DNA of 64,000 nt from the NCBI GenBank assembly GCA_032622095.1, contig CP136066.1:45790911-45854910 (forward strand), read 5' to 3'. Positions 1 to 11,830 of this stretch are shown piece after piece (position 1 is the first letter of the stretch; every line of letters begins with the position of its first letter). A program made the position numbers and the translations under genes. The notes under the pieces were generated by a model. The model did no database searches. It was not told where the DNA came from and saw only the letters and a program-made list of their open reading frames with translations. The DNA comes from Siphonodentalium dalli (taxonomy: Eukaryota > Mollusca > Scaphopoda > Gadilida > Siphonodentaliidae).

Positions 1-273
1 TCGCACAACGGGACAATATAACCACGCTGGTCATACGTGAACTCACACACCGGGTGAGAAGACTCGCACAACGGGACAATATAACCACGCTGGTCATACG
101 TGAACCCACACACCGGGTGAGAAGACTCGCACAACGGGACAATATAACCACGCTGGTCATACGTGAACTCACACACCGGGTGAGTAGACTCGCACAACGG
201 GACAATATAACCACGCTGGTCATACGTGAACTCACACACCGGGTGAGAAGACTCGCACAACGGGACAATATTA
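1..273. repeat. 63-bp minisatellite, about 4.3 copies
   Basis: The word tcgcacaacgggacaat starts at 1, 64, 127, 190 and 253, giving an exact 63-bp period. Copies differ at only a few bases. Because 63 is a multiple of three, the array stays open as a 21-residue protein repeat in one frame, but nothing suggests real translation. It begins outside the window. The segment 274-411 that follows is unique and shows no gene. Confidence 0.95.
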
Positions 274-411
274 CGATTTTTGTCGACACACCCCAGAAAG
301 TCGTTGGTGTGTGCGCGTCTGGACATTTTGTCGGTTTCCGCGGTTTCCGCGTTTGGCGGATTGCATGTTCCCCGCCCCGTTGCAAGTTGGCCCTAACAGT
401 ATTCCATATAG

Positions 412-631
412 TTACAAGAAAACCATAGTCAGAAATGGTAACGCCACCAAGATCATATTATTAGCCATAAATATAAATCATAATATAAAATATATTGGTT
501 ACATGAATGGACCGCCTCCGAATTCCGTTAAGACAAGTAATTCTTCAAATTATTACAATGAACTACGGCTTATAAATTACTGCAGGTTTCTCATTCGCCA
601 TACCAGAATGCTTCTAAATGCGGATCAAAGC
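412..631 (+). repeat. dispersed repeat A, copy 1
   Basis: The stretch from ttacaagaaaaccatagtca to gcggatcaaag recurs in reverse complement at 21398-21613, with partial copies near 1738-1800 and 14052-14105. It is AT-rich with no coding potential. The class is unknown; two nearly full-length copies in opposite orientations mark it as an interspersed element. Nothing else recognisable lies in 632-907. Confidence 0.75.
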
Positions 632-907
632 TAAGAGTGCATGGCACAGCCATTGTTCATAGACATTTTACAGATAGCGAGCATGATGCAAGCTGGGAAC
701 GAAAGTATCCACAGCAAAGCCATGTGCTTACGGCCGCATGCGTTTATTATAGGGGATTTATGGTGGGCCTATAAAACTAATTATAACTTTGTTATCTGTC
801 ATAGTTTATGCGTGAAATTTTAAACATATATACCATGGCCATATACCCCTTCCAGAATGTTGAAAAACATTTTCAGTTGCTCATCGTATTTTTATAGACG
901 AAATAGT

Positions 908-1642
908 CCGAAATTTCAGAAAATTGCGCTAACTGCTCAATGTTTTAATGTGTTACAAAACGTCTGATAAAAATAGTTCTATCGCGAATATTCACACCAT
1001 TTTTTTTCAGAGAACATATAGAGTAAACATAGTCCTATCGGGATATCGTAAAGGAGATTAATTAAAACCCTCAGACTGCCGAAACTGACGACATTAAATT
1101 CGCTTTTTCGTGTCCCACGGAAATGAAACTTGTCTGTCCATTGATCACGTTATTTATTTGACATAGTATTTTTTTCCTGTTGTATTTGAACACTTGTTGC
1201 ACGTGCAGGCTGCACGATCATAATAACTTCAACCGATAAGCGCCGACTGATACCCGCGCAACAGTTTGTCTCAAATAAATTGTTATCAAAACGCAGGTTT
1301 ATGGCCGCGGACATAAGCCGATTAAGTGTAATGTAATTTATCCATGAACTTGACTGAAAAATTGTGATTCTATCACCATTAGCCACGAAAATGGGACCTC
1401 TAAACAGGCAAGTTTTATTTTCGGGGGACACGAACAAGCGAATTTATTGTCGGCAGTTTCGGCAGTCTGAGGGTTAATTAATCCCGAATTAAACGGAACT
1501 ACTTTACGATAGTCAGATAGGACTATGTTTACTCTATGCATGTTCTCTGAAAAAATAGTGTGAATATTCCAGATAGAACTCTTTTTATCAGACGTTGTGT
1601 AACACCTTAAAACATTGAGCGGTTATAGCGCAAACCGAAATG
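908..1642. mobile_element. long-terminal-inverted-repeat fold-back element
   Basis: The left arm (about 908-1140) and right arm (about 1400-1642) are inverted copies of each other, separated by about 260 bases. Both arms carry the words cagactgccgaaac/gtttcggcagtctg and agtaaacatagtcctat/ataggactatgtttact. Arms are diverged by small indels. No transposase is present, so this is a MITE-like or fold-back remnant. Target duplications were not identified because the outer edges are blurred. Confidence 0.8.
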
Positions 1643-2612
1643 TGTTGTCTTGTAAGATATCCCACCGCTTTAGCTAAATTTACCTTCCTACAATATCCAT
1701 AAAGAGGATCATATATTATATACCCACGGTTTTAATTATAGAATATAAAATATATTGGTTTCGCGAATGACCAACTCAGAATTCCGTTAAAATAACAATA
1801 ACAACCAGCACCTATAACGAACCGTTTTACTGGACTTGGCCTACTGGTCGCGTAGTTCCGACTTTTAAATAAACGGAATTTCCAACTCTATAAATAAAAG
1901 CCCCACAAGAATTCTGTCCACCACGCAATATCAAAAACTCAGCCGCTAGATACACCACAGGTGGCGTAATGACATGATCACGGTGGGGAATCACATGGTT
2001 TCGAGTGGATATCCGCTCAATTAGTTCACACATAATCATTTTAACGACGCGATTATTTACGTTCATGGCGGATGAGTTAGCGTGATGACGACAATTCAGC
2101 AGCCAATGTGGTGCAACTCTGCGCGAATTGTTGACAAGAAAATATAACTATAGTGCATGGAGCCACAAAAAAGATATAAAATGTATATAACGGTCATTGT
2201 GACACAATTCTATCTTACATAACTGAGATCAAAGCTGCATGTGGTGAGCAAGGTTATTATAAATGCATTATAATTAGGAAAATATGTTGTATATGGTTGG
2301 AAAATTTCGATCGAAAGGGCAATTTTATTTCCCCGACTTGGGAATTTTGTCTCATTTAAGGGACCTGGTGTTATCAACTTTCCGCATAATAATATAAGGA
2401 TTTGCCTTATTTCCGATTTATTCTACGACTATATATATATATCTTTCCCCTTTGCATTGTCTGTAACTCGGCACACGTAACGGATAATCCACAATCGATG
2501 ATGTTTTATGACTAGATAAATCACATCGCATAACTTTTTGCCAAATTTAATGAAAATACTTTTTGACTTTGGCAAGCGGCAACACGAACCCTTTTGTGGA
2601 CTATGCCTACAA
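1643..2612. other. non-coding interval with a partial repeat A copy
   Basis: No convincing exon is visible. About 1738-1800 resembles part of repeat A (tatagaatataaaatatattgg and the gaattccgtta word). The right part, 2140-2560, is AT-rich unique sequence with no match elsewhere in the window. It would be the first intron of the PAN-containing gene that follows on the minus strand. Confidence 0.5.
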
Positions 2613-2618
2613 ACTCAC

Positions 2619-2918
2619 CTGCTTTCTCATCAGAACGGCACCGGCATCCTTCCCGAGCTCATCCGCGGCCCCACATGAAAGAAAACAGTTTTGGTCAGTG
2701 TCAAGTCCCGCAAAGAATGTCGCTGCCAAGCACCAGTTTTGTCGAAGGCATCTGGTCGCGCACGATGTCTCAGAAATGGCGCCCGCTCCAACGGAATGAG
2801 AGATGTTGAAACTTTTTTCCTTCCAACCAGGAATTATTTCAAATGTTCTGTTCCGTGATTTGGCAGCTATTTTCCCTATAAGAGGGGAACAGGCAACAAG
2901 AATAAGAAAGATGTTCAT
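2619..2918 (-). CDS. first coding exon: signal peptide plus PAN/apple-like Cys module
   Basis: Reading on the minus strand from ATG at 2918-2916, the exon gives 100 codons and ends in GCAG followed by GTGAGT (2618-2613), a consensus splice donor in phase 0. Residues 1-20 are a hydrophobic signal peptide (MNIFLILVACSPLIG...). Residues about 51-83 contain the spacing C-x3-C-x4-C-x-A ... C-x3-C (SCATRCLRQNWCLAATFF), as in PAN/apple domains, which bind proteins or sugars in extracellular proteins. One N-glycosylation-type NIS motif lies between. The start is favoured by an A at -3 and by the signal peptide; a GTG two codons upstream is not needed. Downstream exons would lie below 2613 and are not recognised in the window. 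The fibrinogen exon at 22786-23441 is upstream on the same strand, so it must belong to another gene. Function is inferred: a secreted recognition or matrix protein. Confidence 0.7.
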
Positions 2919-3017
2919 TTTCACGTTGGTTCACGACGATGAATGCTAGAAAACGGTGTGTTAGTGGTAGCTTATAATCTGGTATCGGAGCTCTGCGGAC
3001 ACGTCTTGCAAATGTCT

Positions 3018-3028
3018 GTATATATTAA
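3018..3028 (-). promoter_or_regulatory. possible TATA box upstream of the PAN exon
   Basis: On the minus strand, taatatataca lies about 100 bases upstream of the ATG at 2918. A start site about 30 bases downstream would leave a 5' leader of about 70 bases. AT-rich words of this kind are common here, so the call rests on position only. Confidence 0.25.
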
Positions 3029-3369
3029 CCTGACAAGCTATCAGGCCAATATTCCGCGCACGACGTTCATCATATCATTTACAGCTTTATAATATAGTCC
3101 TGCAGATCAGTGGGTGTCTGGAAAATTTCTATACCTGTAACCCGTATCTATAGACACGATGAAACAAATAGTTTGCCAGTGACGCGCATCCGACCCTTAT
3201 ATACGGAATCAGCAGTATGGTCCACGAAGCTCGTTTGTTTAAAGCTAATTGTAGCTGTAGTTTATTGTTTAAAATCTATTTCTGCTGTCCGGATTTCCTT
3301 CCAGATGATCGATTCACCATTTCGCAGCAAGTTTTTGGGTTTCACCGGAAAACAGGAAACATCCGGATT

Positions 3370-4168
3370 CAACAACGGCGTTCAGTACGATAACTGATCG
3401 ATGTGGCTTGTGGCTGTATGCTATTTGTTAAGTAGTTGTCTGCTCTTATACATTGCAAGATGATTGGGGCCAAGTGTTCGGGGCACTTAACCTCCCCCCT
3501 ATCCCAGCACAAATGTAACACAAACATGGTGACAATCGTAACTTCGTAAGTAGCATATGAGCAAACTCAATAATATATTGAATTCAAAAAGTAACACAAA
3601 AAAATGACTGGTGCATGAGTGGAACATCTAGAAAGATTGTACGAGGGCTGGAGGGTGAGGAGGAAGGTGAAAGAGAAGGGATAAGATAATAGGAGATAGA
3701 GAGAGAGGGATGGAGAAGTAGGCCAATACATCGATTTATTAACATATATCTTTATTATCCTCCATAATTCAACAACTGCGTTCAGTACGATAATTGATCG
3801 ATGTGGCTTGTGGCTGTATGCTATTTGTACAGTAGTTGTTCTGCTCTTATACATTGCAAGATGATTGGGGGCCAAGTGTTCGGGGCACTTAACCCCCCCC
3901 CCTATCCCAGCACAAAAGTAGCACAAACATGGTGACAATCGTAAGTAGCATATGAGCAAACTAAATAATTGATTGAATTCACAAAGTAACACAAAATAAA
4001 ACGACTCAACTGGTACATGAGTGGAACATCTAGAAAGAGTGTACGAGGTCTAGAGGATGAGGTGGAAGGTGAAAGAGAAGGGATCATATATTAAGAGATA
4101 GAGAGATATAGGAATGGAGAGAGATTGGGTGGAGAAGTATAGACCAATACATCGATTTATTAATTAGA
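3370..4168. repeat. tandem duplication, two copies of a 400-bp unit
   Basis: The word aacaac[g/t]gcgttcagtacga occurs at 3371 and 3771, exactly 400 bases apart. The copies stay alignable through the C-rich tract, the gaaagagaaggga stretch and the shared end ccaatacatcgatttatta. They differ by small indels and a longer gagaga run in copy 1. No coding signal is visible; open frames here are low-complexity (Ser/Leu-rich). Confidence 0.9.
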
Positions 4169-4205
4169 TATGACAATTTTGTCCCAGAATAGCATGTTAT
4201 GGCAT

Positions 4206-4505
4206 TAGGCTAATAGCGTCCTTAAACCGAGTAATGTCGATTTGCGACATCTCCAATCCGAGTAATTTGCATCTAACTACAAATCTGATAAATTCATACC
4301 ATAAAACAGATGGGTTTCGGTATCTTTTCCCCATTCAAACATTTCCGCCTCTCTGACCACAGAAGGTGTCGCAGTAAATTCACAGGTACAAAAATATCCC
4401 AGCACAAAGTTATTCTTGAGGTCAAATTGTTACAACACTAGGCTAATATCGCCCTTAAACCAAGTAATGTCGATTTTCGACATTTCCAATCCGAGTAATG
4501 TGGGC
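4206..4505. repeat. direct repeat of about 67 bp, two copies
   Basis: Copies at about 4206-4270 and 4439-4505 share aggctaatat/agcg and ttaaaccgagtaatgtcgat, ending in ccaatccgagtaat. They are about 233 bases apart. No gene is seen in between. Confidence 0.75.
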
Positions 4506-4631
4506 TTACGACGTGCCGAAAATCTACTTCACTGCTATAAAAAGTGCATTCATTTTGCGAAATCATGCACTCATATGAAAGAGTTGTAGATACTGAGAGG
4601 CGATCTAATTAATAAATAGGATATTAATTTA

Positions 4632-4750
4632 TTTGTTTGATATTATTGGCCTGATATCAGCACTCGGTAACCTCATATCAGCTTTCGACCTTCGATCTCA
4701 GGCTGATATGAGGTTACATCGGCCTGATATCGGGCCTAATATCAAACAAG
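4632..4750. repeat. inverted repeat (hairpin), arms about 50 bp
   Basis: The arms 4632-4682 and 4702-4750 share ttgtttgatatta/taatatcaaaca at the ends and cctcatatcagc/gctgatatgagg at the inner side, around a loop of about 19 bases. Small internal gaps show some age. The segment 4751-5094 has nothing recognisable. Confidence 0.8.
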
Positions 4751-5179
4751 TCAAGTAATATACTTTAAACATTAGCATTTTCGTCATAGGGTAAGCTAGG
4801 ATTGCCAAAAAGTAATGTGAAAACGGAAACATTTTCGTAATTTGACAAAGCATCGGCCCTATTTTATCCTGGCTTGCTGGTGTAGCTGGCATACCAAAAT
4901 GTTACGAAAGGCATCCTATTTGACGTGGTAACAGCTTCAAGTTGGAGTTGGGGAAATATGGTTGTGACGCACATCACTTGGCAGTTACCACCACACCGTA
5001 TGCGACAGTGTAATTCTTGTATATATTAAGTTTCCAGCTCCTCAAATCAAACAATATTCGTTGGCTTAAAAACATTATTTTTTATATGATATATAAGGAT
5101 GGTAGTTGTTTTGAGCGAATACCATGCTATATTTTATTCCAGTCAGGGACACAACGAGGAAAGAAAGTAACCTTGACTG

Positions 5180-7599
5180 GTCATGTAAATCCCCCCTAAT
5201 GTGTCATGTAAATCCCCACTAATGTGTCATGTAAATCCCCCCTAATGTGTCATGTAAATCCCCCCTAATGTGTCATGTAAATCCCCCCTAATGTGTCATG
5301 TAAATCCCCCCTAATGTGTCATGTAAATCCCCCCTAATGTGTCATGTAAATCCCCCCTAATGTGTCATGTAAATCCCCCTTAATGTGTCATGTAAATCCC
5401 CCCTAATGTGTCATGTAAATCCCCCTAATGTATCATGTAAATCCCCACTAATGTGTCATGTAAATCCCCACTAATGTGTCATGTAAATCCCCACTAATGT
5501 GTCATGTAAATCCCCCCTAATGTGTCATGTAAATCCCCACTAATGTGTCATGTAAATCCCCCTAATGTGTCATGTAAATCCCCACTAAAGTATCATGTAA
5601 ATCCCCACTAATGTGTAATGTAAATCCCCACTAATGTGTCATGTAAATCCCCACTAATGTGTCATGTAAATCCCCACTAATGTGTCATGTAAATCCCCAC
5701 TAATGTATCGTGTAAATCCCCACTAATGTATCATGTAAATCCCCACTAATGTGTCATGTAAATCCCCCCTAATGTGTCATGTAAATCCCCACTAATGTGT
5801 CATGTAAATCCCCACTAATGTGTCATGTAAATCCCCCTAATGTGTCATGTAAATCCCCACTAATGTGTCATGTAAATCCCCCCTAATGTGTCATGTAAAT
5901 CCCCCCTAATGTGTCATGTAAATCCCCCCTAATGTGTCATGTAAATCCCCCCTAATGTGTCATGTAAATCCCCCCTAATGTGTCATGTAAATCCCCCCTA
6001 ATGTGTCATGTAAATCCCCCCTAATGTGTCATATAAATCCCCCTAATGTATCATGTAAATCCCCACTAATGTGTCATGTAAATCCCCACTAATGTGTCAT
6101 GTAAATCCCCACTAATGTGTCATGTAAATCCCCCCTAATGTGTCATGTAAATCCCCACTAATGTGTCATGTAAATCCCCCTAATGTGTCATGTAAATCCC
6201 CACTAAAGTATCATGTAAATCCCCACTAATGTGTAATGTAAATCCCCACTAATGTGTCATGTAAATCCCCACTAATGTGTCATGTAAATCCCCACTAATG
6301 TGTCATGTAAAGGATGGTAGTTGTTTTGAGCGAATACCATGCTATATTTTATTCCAGTCAGGGACACAACGAGGAAAGAAAGTAACCTTGACTGGTCATG
6401 TAAATCCCCCCTAATGTGTCATGTAAATCCCCACTAATGTGTCATGTAAATCCCCCCTAATGTGTCATGTAAATTCCCCCTAATGTGTCATGTAAATCCC
6501 CCCTAATGTGTCATGTAAATCCCCCCTAATGTGTCATGTAAATCCCCCCTAATGTGTCATGTAAATCCCCCCTAATGTGTCATGTAAATCCCCCTTAATG
6601 TGTCATGTAAATCCCCCCTAATGTGTCATGTAAATCCCCCTAATGTATCATGTAAATCCCCACTAATGTGTCATGTAAATCCCCACTAATGTGTCATGTA
6701 AATCCCCACTAATGTGTCATGTAAATCCCCCCTAATGTGTCATGTAAATCCCCACTAATGTGTCATGTAAATCCCCCTAATGTGTCATGTAAATCCCCAC
6801 TAAAGTATCATGTAAATCCCCACTAATGTGTAATGTAAATCCCCACTATTGTGTCATGTAAATCCCCACTAATGTGTCATGTAAATCCCCACTAATGTGT
6901 CATGTAAATCCCCACTAATGTATCGTGTAAATCCCCACTAATGTATCATGTAAATCCCCACTAATGTGTCATGTAAATCCCCCCTAATGTGTCATGTAAA
7001 TCCCCACTAATGTGTCATGTAAATCCCCACTAATGTGTCATGTAAATCCCCCTAATGTGTCATGTAAATCCCACTAATGTGTCATGTAAATCCCCCCTAA
7101 TGTGTCATGTAAATCCCCCCTAATGTGTCATGTAAATCCCATAATGTGTCATGTAAATCCCCCTAATGTGTCATGTAAATCCCCCTAATGTGTGTTGTAA
7201 ATCCCACCTAATGTGTCATGTAAATCCCACTAATGTGTCATGTAAATCCCCCCTAATGTGTCATGTAAATCCCCACTAATGTGTCATGTAAATCCCCCTA
7301 ATGTGTCATGTAAATCCCCCTAATGTGTCATGTAAATCCCCCCTAATGTGTCATGTAAATCCCCCCTAATGTGTCATGTAGATCCCCCTAATGTGTCATG
7401 TAAATCCCCCTAATGTGTCATGTAAATCCGCCCTAATGTGTCATGTAAATCCCCCTAATGTGTCATGTAAATCCCGCCTAATGTGTCATGTAAATCCCGC
7501 CTAATGAGTTATGTAAATTCCCCCTAGTGTGTCATGTAAATCCCGCCTAATGTGTCATGTAAATCCCCCTAATGTGTCATGTAAATCCCCCCTAATGTG
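5180..7599. repeat. 2.4-kb minisatellite array of 22-23 bp units
   Basis: About 100 copies of tgtcatgtaaatcccc[a/c]ctaatg run head to tail. The variable sites are the C-run length, cccccc against ccccac, and rare words such as gtatcgtg and taaagtatc. These rare variants recur at fixed offsets: taaagtatc at 5587, 6205 and 6801, and gtatcgtg at about 5706 and 6920. Hence a 618-bp block and a 1214-bp block were duplicated. The repeat never leaves a unique spacer between units. No gene is present. Confidence 0.97.
6309..6393. repeat. non-satellite 85-bp segment inside the array
   Basis: This segment is nearly identical to 5095-5179, immediately left of the array, and interrupts the 22-23 bp units. 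The 1214-bp offset equals that of the satellite variants. So the duplicated block included 85 bases of left flank plus about 1.1 kb of satellite. Confidence 0.95.
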
Positions 7600-7670
7600 A
7601 CCACATTTTATTCCTAACATTATGATTTATGATCTCATATTATTCAATTCGAGGAGGAATTATATGTTAA

Positions 7671-8335
7671 AGATTGGTATTACATCAGTCTTCTTCTATG
7701 AATCGACCAGATTTTAGGTACATGTCAATAATTTTACAAAGATTTGACCATATCCCCGAGCTTATCTCTTAGATCATCTTGTTGGAAATTCCGTCGTGTT
7801 CATATGCTTTGTTAGTCGGTATTTTTTTATTTCCTGATCTGGGATAGTCTACTGTATGTATTTTAACAGACGAAGTCGATATGGATGTCCCTATATCAAA
7901 CCATGATTCTCTGCTTTTGCCAACGCCCCTAGAGATCATATTCCACAAGTAAAAAACCTGGTAACTGTTTGATGTTCTGACCCCTTCTGACAGGGAACTG
8001 TATAACATTGAACAAACAAGGCATTGAATATATTTCTTTATCTACTGTATATATCTATATTTTGGGAATATAAAAACTTTTGTCCTCGATAATCTACTTC
8101 CAAAATACCTTGGATATATCGCAAAATATGCCACATGTGACGAGGCCTTTGTCGAGTACTATATCTAGAAGTTGATTTAAACATTGTTGAGACAATTAAA
8201 ACAGTTACTGGTCTGTATTTATTCACGTCATATGGGCTAACTTTGTTCAAGATTGGTATTACATCAGTCTTCTTCTATGAATCGACCAAATTTTAGGTAC
8301 ATGTTAATAATTTTTCCATATTCCCGAGCTTGTCT
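7671..8335. repeat. pair of about 95-bp direct repeats flanking 480 bp
   Basis: The stretches 7671-7769 and 8250-8335 share gattggtattacatcagtct through cgagctt. The second copy lacks a short internal stretch around acaaagatttgacc. The 480 bases between them have minus-strand open frames of 70-80 codons with normal-looking amino-acid use but no family I recognise. This could be a partial tandem duplication. An LTR pair is less likely because the repeats lack TG...CA ends. Confidence 0.7.
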
Positions 8336-8839
8336 CCCTGTTTGATTCTGGTGATAAGATATTCACAACCACACATAATATAGTGTATAGAAAAATCCAC
8401 ACCCTTTTGTTTGGTATATCACGTTTCTTGTCTTTTTAAATACACTTCCTTCTTGTTGGGATTTTTTAAATTTCCCCTACCACTAAACAAGTATGACCGA
8501 AAACAACTATGTTAGTTGCGAGGAAACGATAGCAATTTCCATACTTTGCACGCAGATCTCGCAGCGAACTTTTGGTCAAGAGGAAGCTCCCGCACACATT
8601 AAGAATGAAATAAAAATTATATACAAATTTGGTATGCATGGGTTGAGTCCATATTGGTCGCATCATGACATGGACTATTATATTTATATTTGCGAATGCA
8701 TTTCTGTGTTCCATAGAAATTAACGGAGAACACCTAGACAGATCTAAAGGTGCAGGTTAACATGTTCCAAAGTGACGCTGTTTGTGTCAGGGACAGAAAA
8801 AGTGGAGGTGCAACTTAATCATGGTCTGGTTTGTATAGA
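8336..8839. other. interval without a recognised gene
   Basis: Overlapping short open frames occur on both strands near 8466-8723, with no splice context or family match. I see no repeats shared with the rest of the window. Confidence 0.4.
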
Positions 8840-8990
8840 CAGAACACAACGCGCATCTTAATTGAGAATCTTTTATCGGACTGTCCAAGGATAGATTTCA
8901 CAAAAGCTGAGCTTGAGTGAAATGTGACTGTGTGCCGTCAGCAACAAGTTTAATAAAAGATTCTAGATTATGATTGCAAGTTGTGTTCTG
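8840..8990. repeat. inverted repeat, 38-bp arms
   Basis: Arms 8840-8877 and 8953-8990 share cagaacacaac/gttgtgttctg at the outer ends and agaatcttttat/ataaaagattct at the inner ends, with about 75 bases between. Size and layout suit a small MITE remnant. Confidence 0.8.
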
Positions 8991-9303
8991 TAACGTCTGT
9001 ATTTATTCCACATCCTTGTGTTTGATAAGTTTAATCCATGACTGTGACTACCATTGATACTATAACTACTTTTATTGTGATTTAAGTCTGATGTTCAGTC
9101 CCCTACGCAGGACTTATCGCTTCCAGCACCTACACATATTGTGAAGAAATCACTCAATTATTTATTTGAAACTGTTGTAGGCTATAGTTCATTCTGCATT
9201 ATTCTGAGAAACTGAACTGTCCATATTCATTTGAAAATTGTCTAGATCAAGACAGAATGAATAGTAACTGACAAAACACGTCAATAAACAATGTTAGATT
9301 GAA

Positions 9304-9695
9304 CCCTTTACCCAACAGAAGGGCCCTGTGCCAATGCATTCTCTTATATATGCGAGTCGACCATAGGTCGCCTCGCAAATATAAGAGAATGCATTGGCTT
9401 AACACATTAAAAATTATAAAATTGTTAAAGAATGTAAGAAAAAATGGTAAAAAGTGTTAAAAAAAGATTTTTTTTAGGCCAATGCATTCTCTTATATATG
9501 CGAGGCGACCTATGGTCGACTCGCATATATAAGAGAATGCATTGGCACAGGGCATAACTGTAACTATCACAATATGGTCAAGGAGCCGGTTCCAATGATA
9601 TCCATATTTGTATGGTTCTATTGAGACAGACCGAAGATATTTTAGGCTGTTGAAGCTTTATTTGGCCGGTTTTGGCCGGTTTGTTGGGTAAAGGG
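9304..9695 (+). mobile_element. piggyBac-like MITE with paired internal hairpins, copy 1
   Basis: The ends are CCCTTTACCCAACA and its inverse TGTTGGGTAAAGGG. TTAA follows the right end (9696-9699) and TGAA, one mismatch away, precedes the left end. Inside are two near-perfect 70-base hairpins (about 9331-9403 and 9478-9546). Each is built from ccaatgcattctcttatata...gagaatgcattgg with a gaccatagg/cctatggtc centre, and the two are inverted copies of each other. TTAA duplication and a CCC start are piggyBac hallmarks. No transposase is encoded. The inverted copy at 20019-20409 is almost identical. Confidence 0.8.
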
Positions 9696-9699
9696 TTAA

Positions 9700-10184
9700 G
9701 AAAGTAGCGAGGCGAGGGGACTGAACTCTGTTTTGCAGCTTTGTATTCCTCTTGTGGCATACAACACTATTTATTACATGAGACCACAATGCACTTATTC
9801 CATTCAATAAACCCGTTCCATAAAGTGTGATATGCAACGTCGTTGCATTACAGAAAATAGTAACAGGTGACCTTTGACTTCCGGTTTGTCGTCTGTTTAC
9901 ACTCTGTACGCTTCGTCTCAAAATACTATGGCTTCCAATATTTTTTCCAACAAACTCTAATGAAGAGTTTGAAAAGTTATTTCATTAAATACACGCCATT
10001 AAATACGTCAAAGAGTCTTTATTTATCTGGAACTATTTCTGTTAGCGGTCAAACAACGCATATCACAATCACATGCATTATGGAAGCCGATGTTAGTTTC
10101 GCGTTTGTGGATTTAAGTATGCTTTATCGATGTTTTGGGTCATGTAATAAATATAATCTACAACGTGTCCGCAGTTTATAACGG
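9700..10184. other. interval without a recognised gene
   Basis: A plus-strand open frame of about 104 codons spans 9867-10181. It starts outside good Kozak context, has no recognised motif and no splice context. I treat it as chance. Confidence 0.4.
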
Positions 10185-10262
10185 AATTTACAAAACTCGT
10201 CCAGTGAATTAGGTAACAGTACTTTTCCCCAGACCTAATTTACTGGACCCGTTTTGTAAATT
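10185..10262. repeat. hairpin, 30-bp arms
   Basis: Arms 10185-10214 and 10233-10262 pair through aatttacaaaac/gttttgtaaatt and gaattaggt/acctaattt, with an 18-base loop. The outer bases continue to pair weakly. Confidence 0.8.
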
Positions 10263-10339
10263 CAGCTATAATCTGGGGACTCATGGTAGAACCCCTATGT
10301 GTTGTTATCGTTGGAATGATTGGTATTCCACTGCATACA

Positions 10340-11830
10340 TGCATCTCACGCTAACGGATGTGGCATAAAGATGCTAACAGTGGCGATGTTCGAGATAGGA
10401 TGGGGAGGGAGGGGCTCCAAAATATTTTCAGTACCGATTTCCACCAAATTGATACATATTCTTCTCCATGATACAAGGAATCCAATCCTGTGATACGCCA
10501 AACGTGCATGGTCGTGTTCCCGTACCCACGGTAGAACAAGTTGAAACCGAATTTGTTTGAAGGAGACATATCTATTTTTCACGAAAATTATAGCGAAAAA
10601 TAATGTAATCAATGGTGACTATTGGCAAATCGACGATGAATGATATCCTCCATTGACTTTTTTCCGAAAATTAACGATTTTGGTCAGGCGGGCCCTGTGG
10701 GTAAGTCCTAACTTATTGCCAACATTGTTAGTGTTAAAATTACTGAATCATACAATATATCTACTTGACACGAAAATAGTGTTGGTCAATTTGGATTTTG
10801 AACAATATATATTTCTTCTTCAAAAAAGGTTGGTTTCAACTTGTTCTATTGTGGGTAGGTGCATGTATCTCGAAAACTAGAGATCTTTTTCGATTTGGTC
10901 GCTGCACCAGGGGCCGATGGGCACTAAATCCGATAAGAATGTTTTTAGTCACCGATATCCACCACTAACCCATCTACTAATCCCAATGATATGAGGTGTT
11001 TACTTGTGTGGTATAAAGATTTTAAAACTGGCGTCGCTCGAGAAGAGGGGACCAAAATTGATAACAAATATTTTAGCGCCGCTTCCCAGCAAATTGATAC
11101 ATATTCATCCGCACGATACGCGGCATCTAATCGTGTGGTTTAAAGACACCAAATTGGTTCCGTTTTGGGTCGTGCTGGGGACACGTGGGGATGGGCACTA
11201 TAATTGATAGGAATGTGTTTTGTCGCCGATATCCAACAAACTTGTATATAGTCATCTCCATGATATAATTAATATACTTGTGCGGTTTAAAGATGTCAAA
11301 AGTGGCGCCGCTCTAGTCACGGATGGGGAGGGGAGGCGCACAAAACTGTATGGTCTTAAGACGCCATATTGGTGCCGTTTGGGTCAGGGATTTGGAGGGG
11401 ATGGGCACTAACATTGACAAAAATGTTTTAACCGCCAATTTCCACCAAAGTTATATATAGCCATCTCCTTCATACGAGTAATCTAACGATTTGGTTTAAT
11501 GAAACCGATGTGGCCCTATATGAGTCAGTGATATGGCGGGGAGGGGCACCGAACGTGCATGAACAAAATTTGGCCGCCGATTTTCACCAAACTTATATAA
11601 TCATCATCTATTAATGGAATTTAATTATGTGGGTTAAAGGCGGCGTCGTTGGAGCAGGGGTTGGGTATAGGAGAGCAACCGAAAGCCGTGATAAAACATT
11701 TTATCTTCGATTATTACCAAAGTATATACACATGTGTGCATCCCAGTGAGTCTAATGGTGTGCTTCAAAATTGGCAGCTTCACTTTAAAAATATGGCATT
11801 GAAATTTCACAATCTCGAAAAATGGTGACC
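10340..11830. repeat. old, strongly diverged tandem array
   Basis: A phrase of the type ccgat[a/t]tccaccaaa...atacatattcatctccatgata, then ggtttaaagac, then gggatgggcac recurs at about 10436, 10955, 11080, 11226, 11432, 11577 and 11707. Spacing varies from about 125 to 205 bases apart from one larger gap. Copies are too diverged to define one unit. The few open frames are Ile/His-rich by-products. Confidence 0.7.

Noticed and set aside
54-428. Repeat protein of 21-residue units
   Set aside because: It is the 63-base minisatellite read in frame; the frame continues into unrelated DNA with no signal for expression.
5180-7599. CRISPR-like array of short regular repeats
   Set aside because: Units are contiguous with no unique spacers, and the surroundings are eukaryotic. 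It is a minisatellite.
7671-8335. Small LTR retrotransposon (TRIM) with about 95-base LTRs
   Set aside because: The direct repeats lack TG...CA ends, and no primer-binding site, polypurine tract or target duplication was seen.
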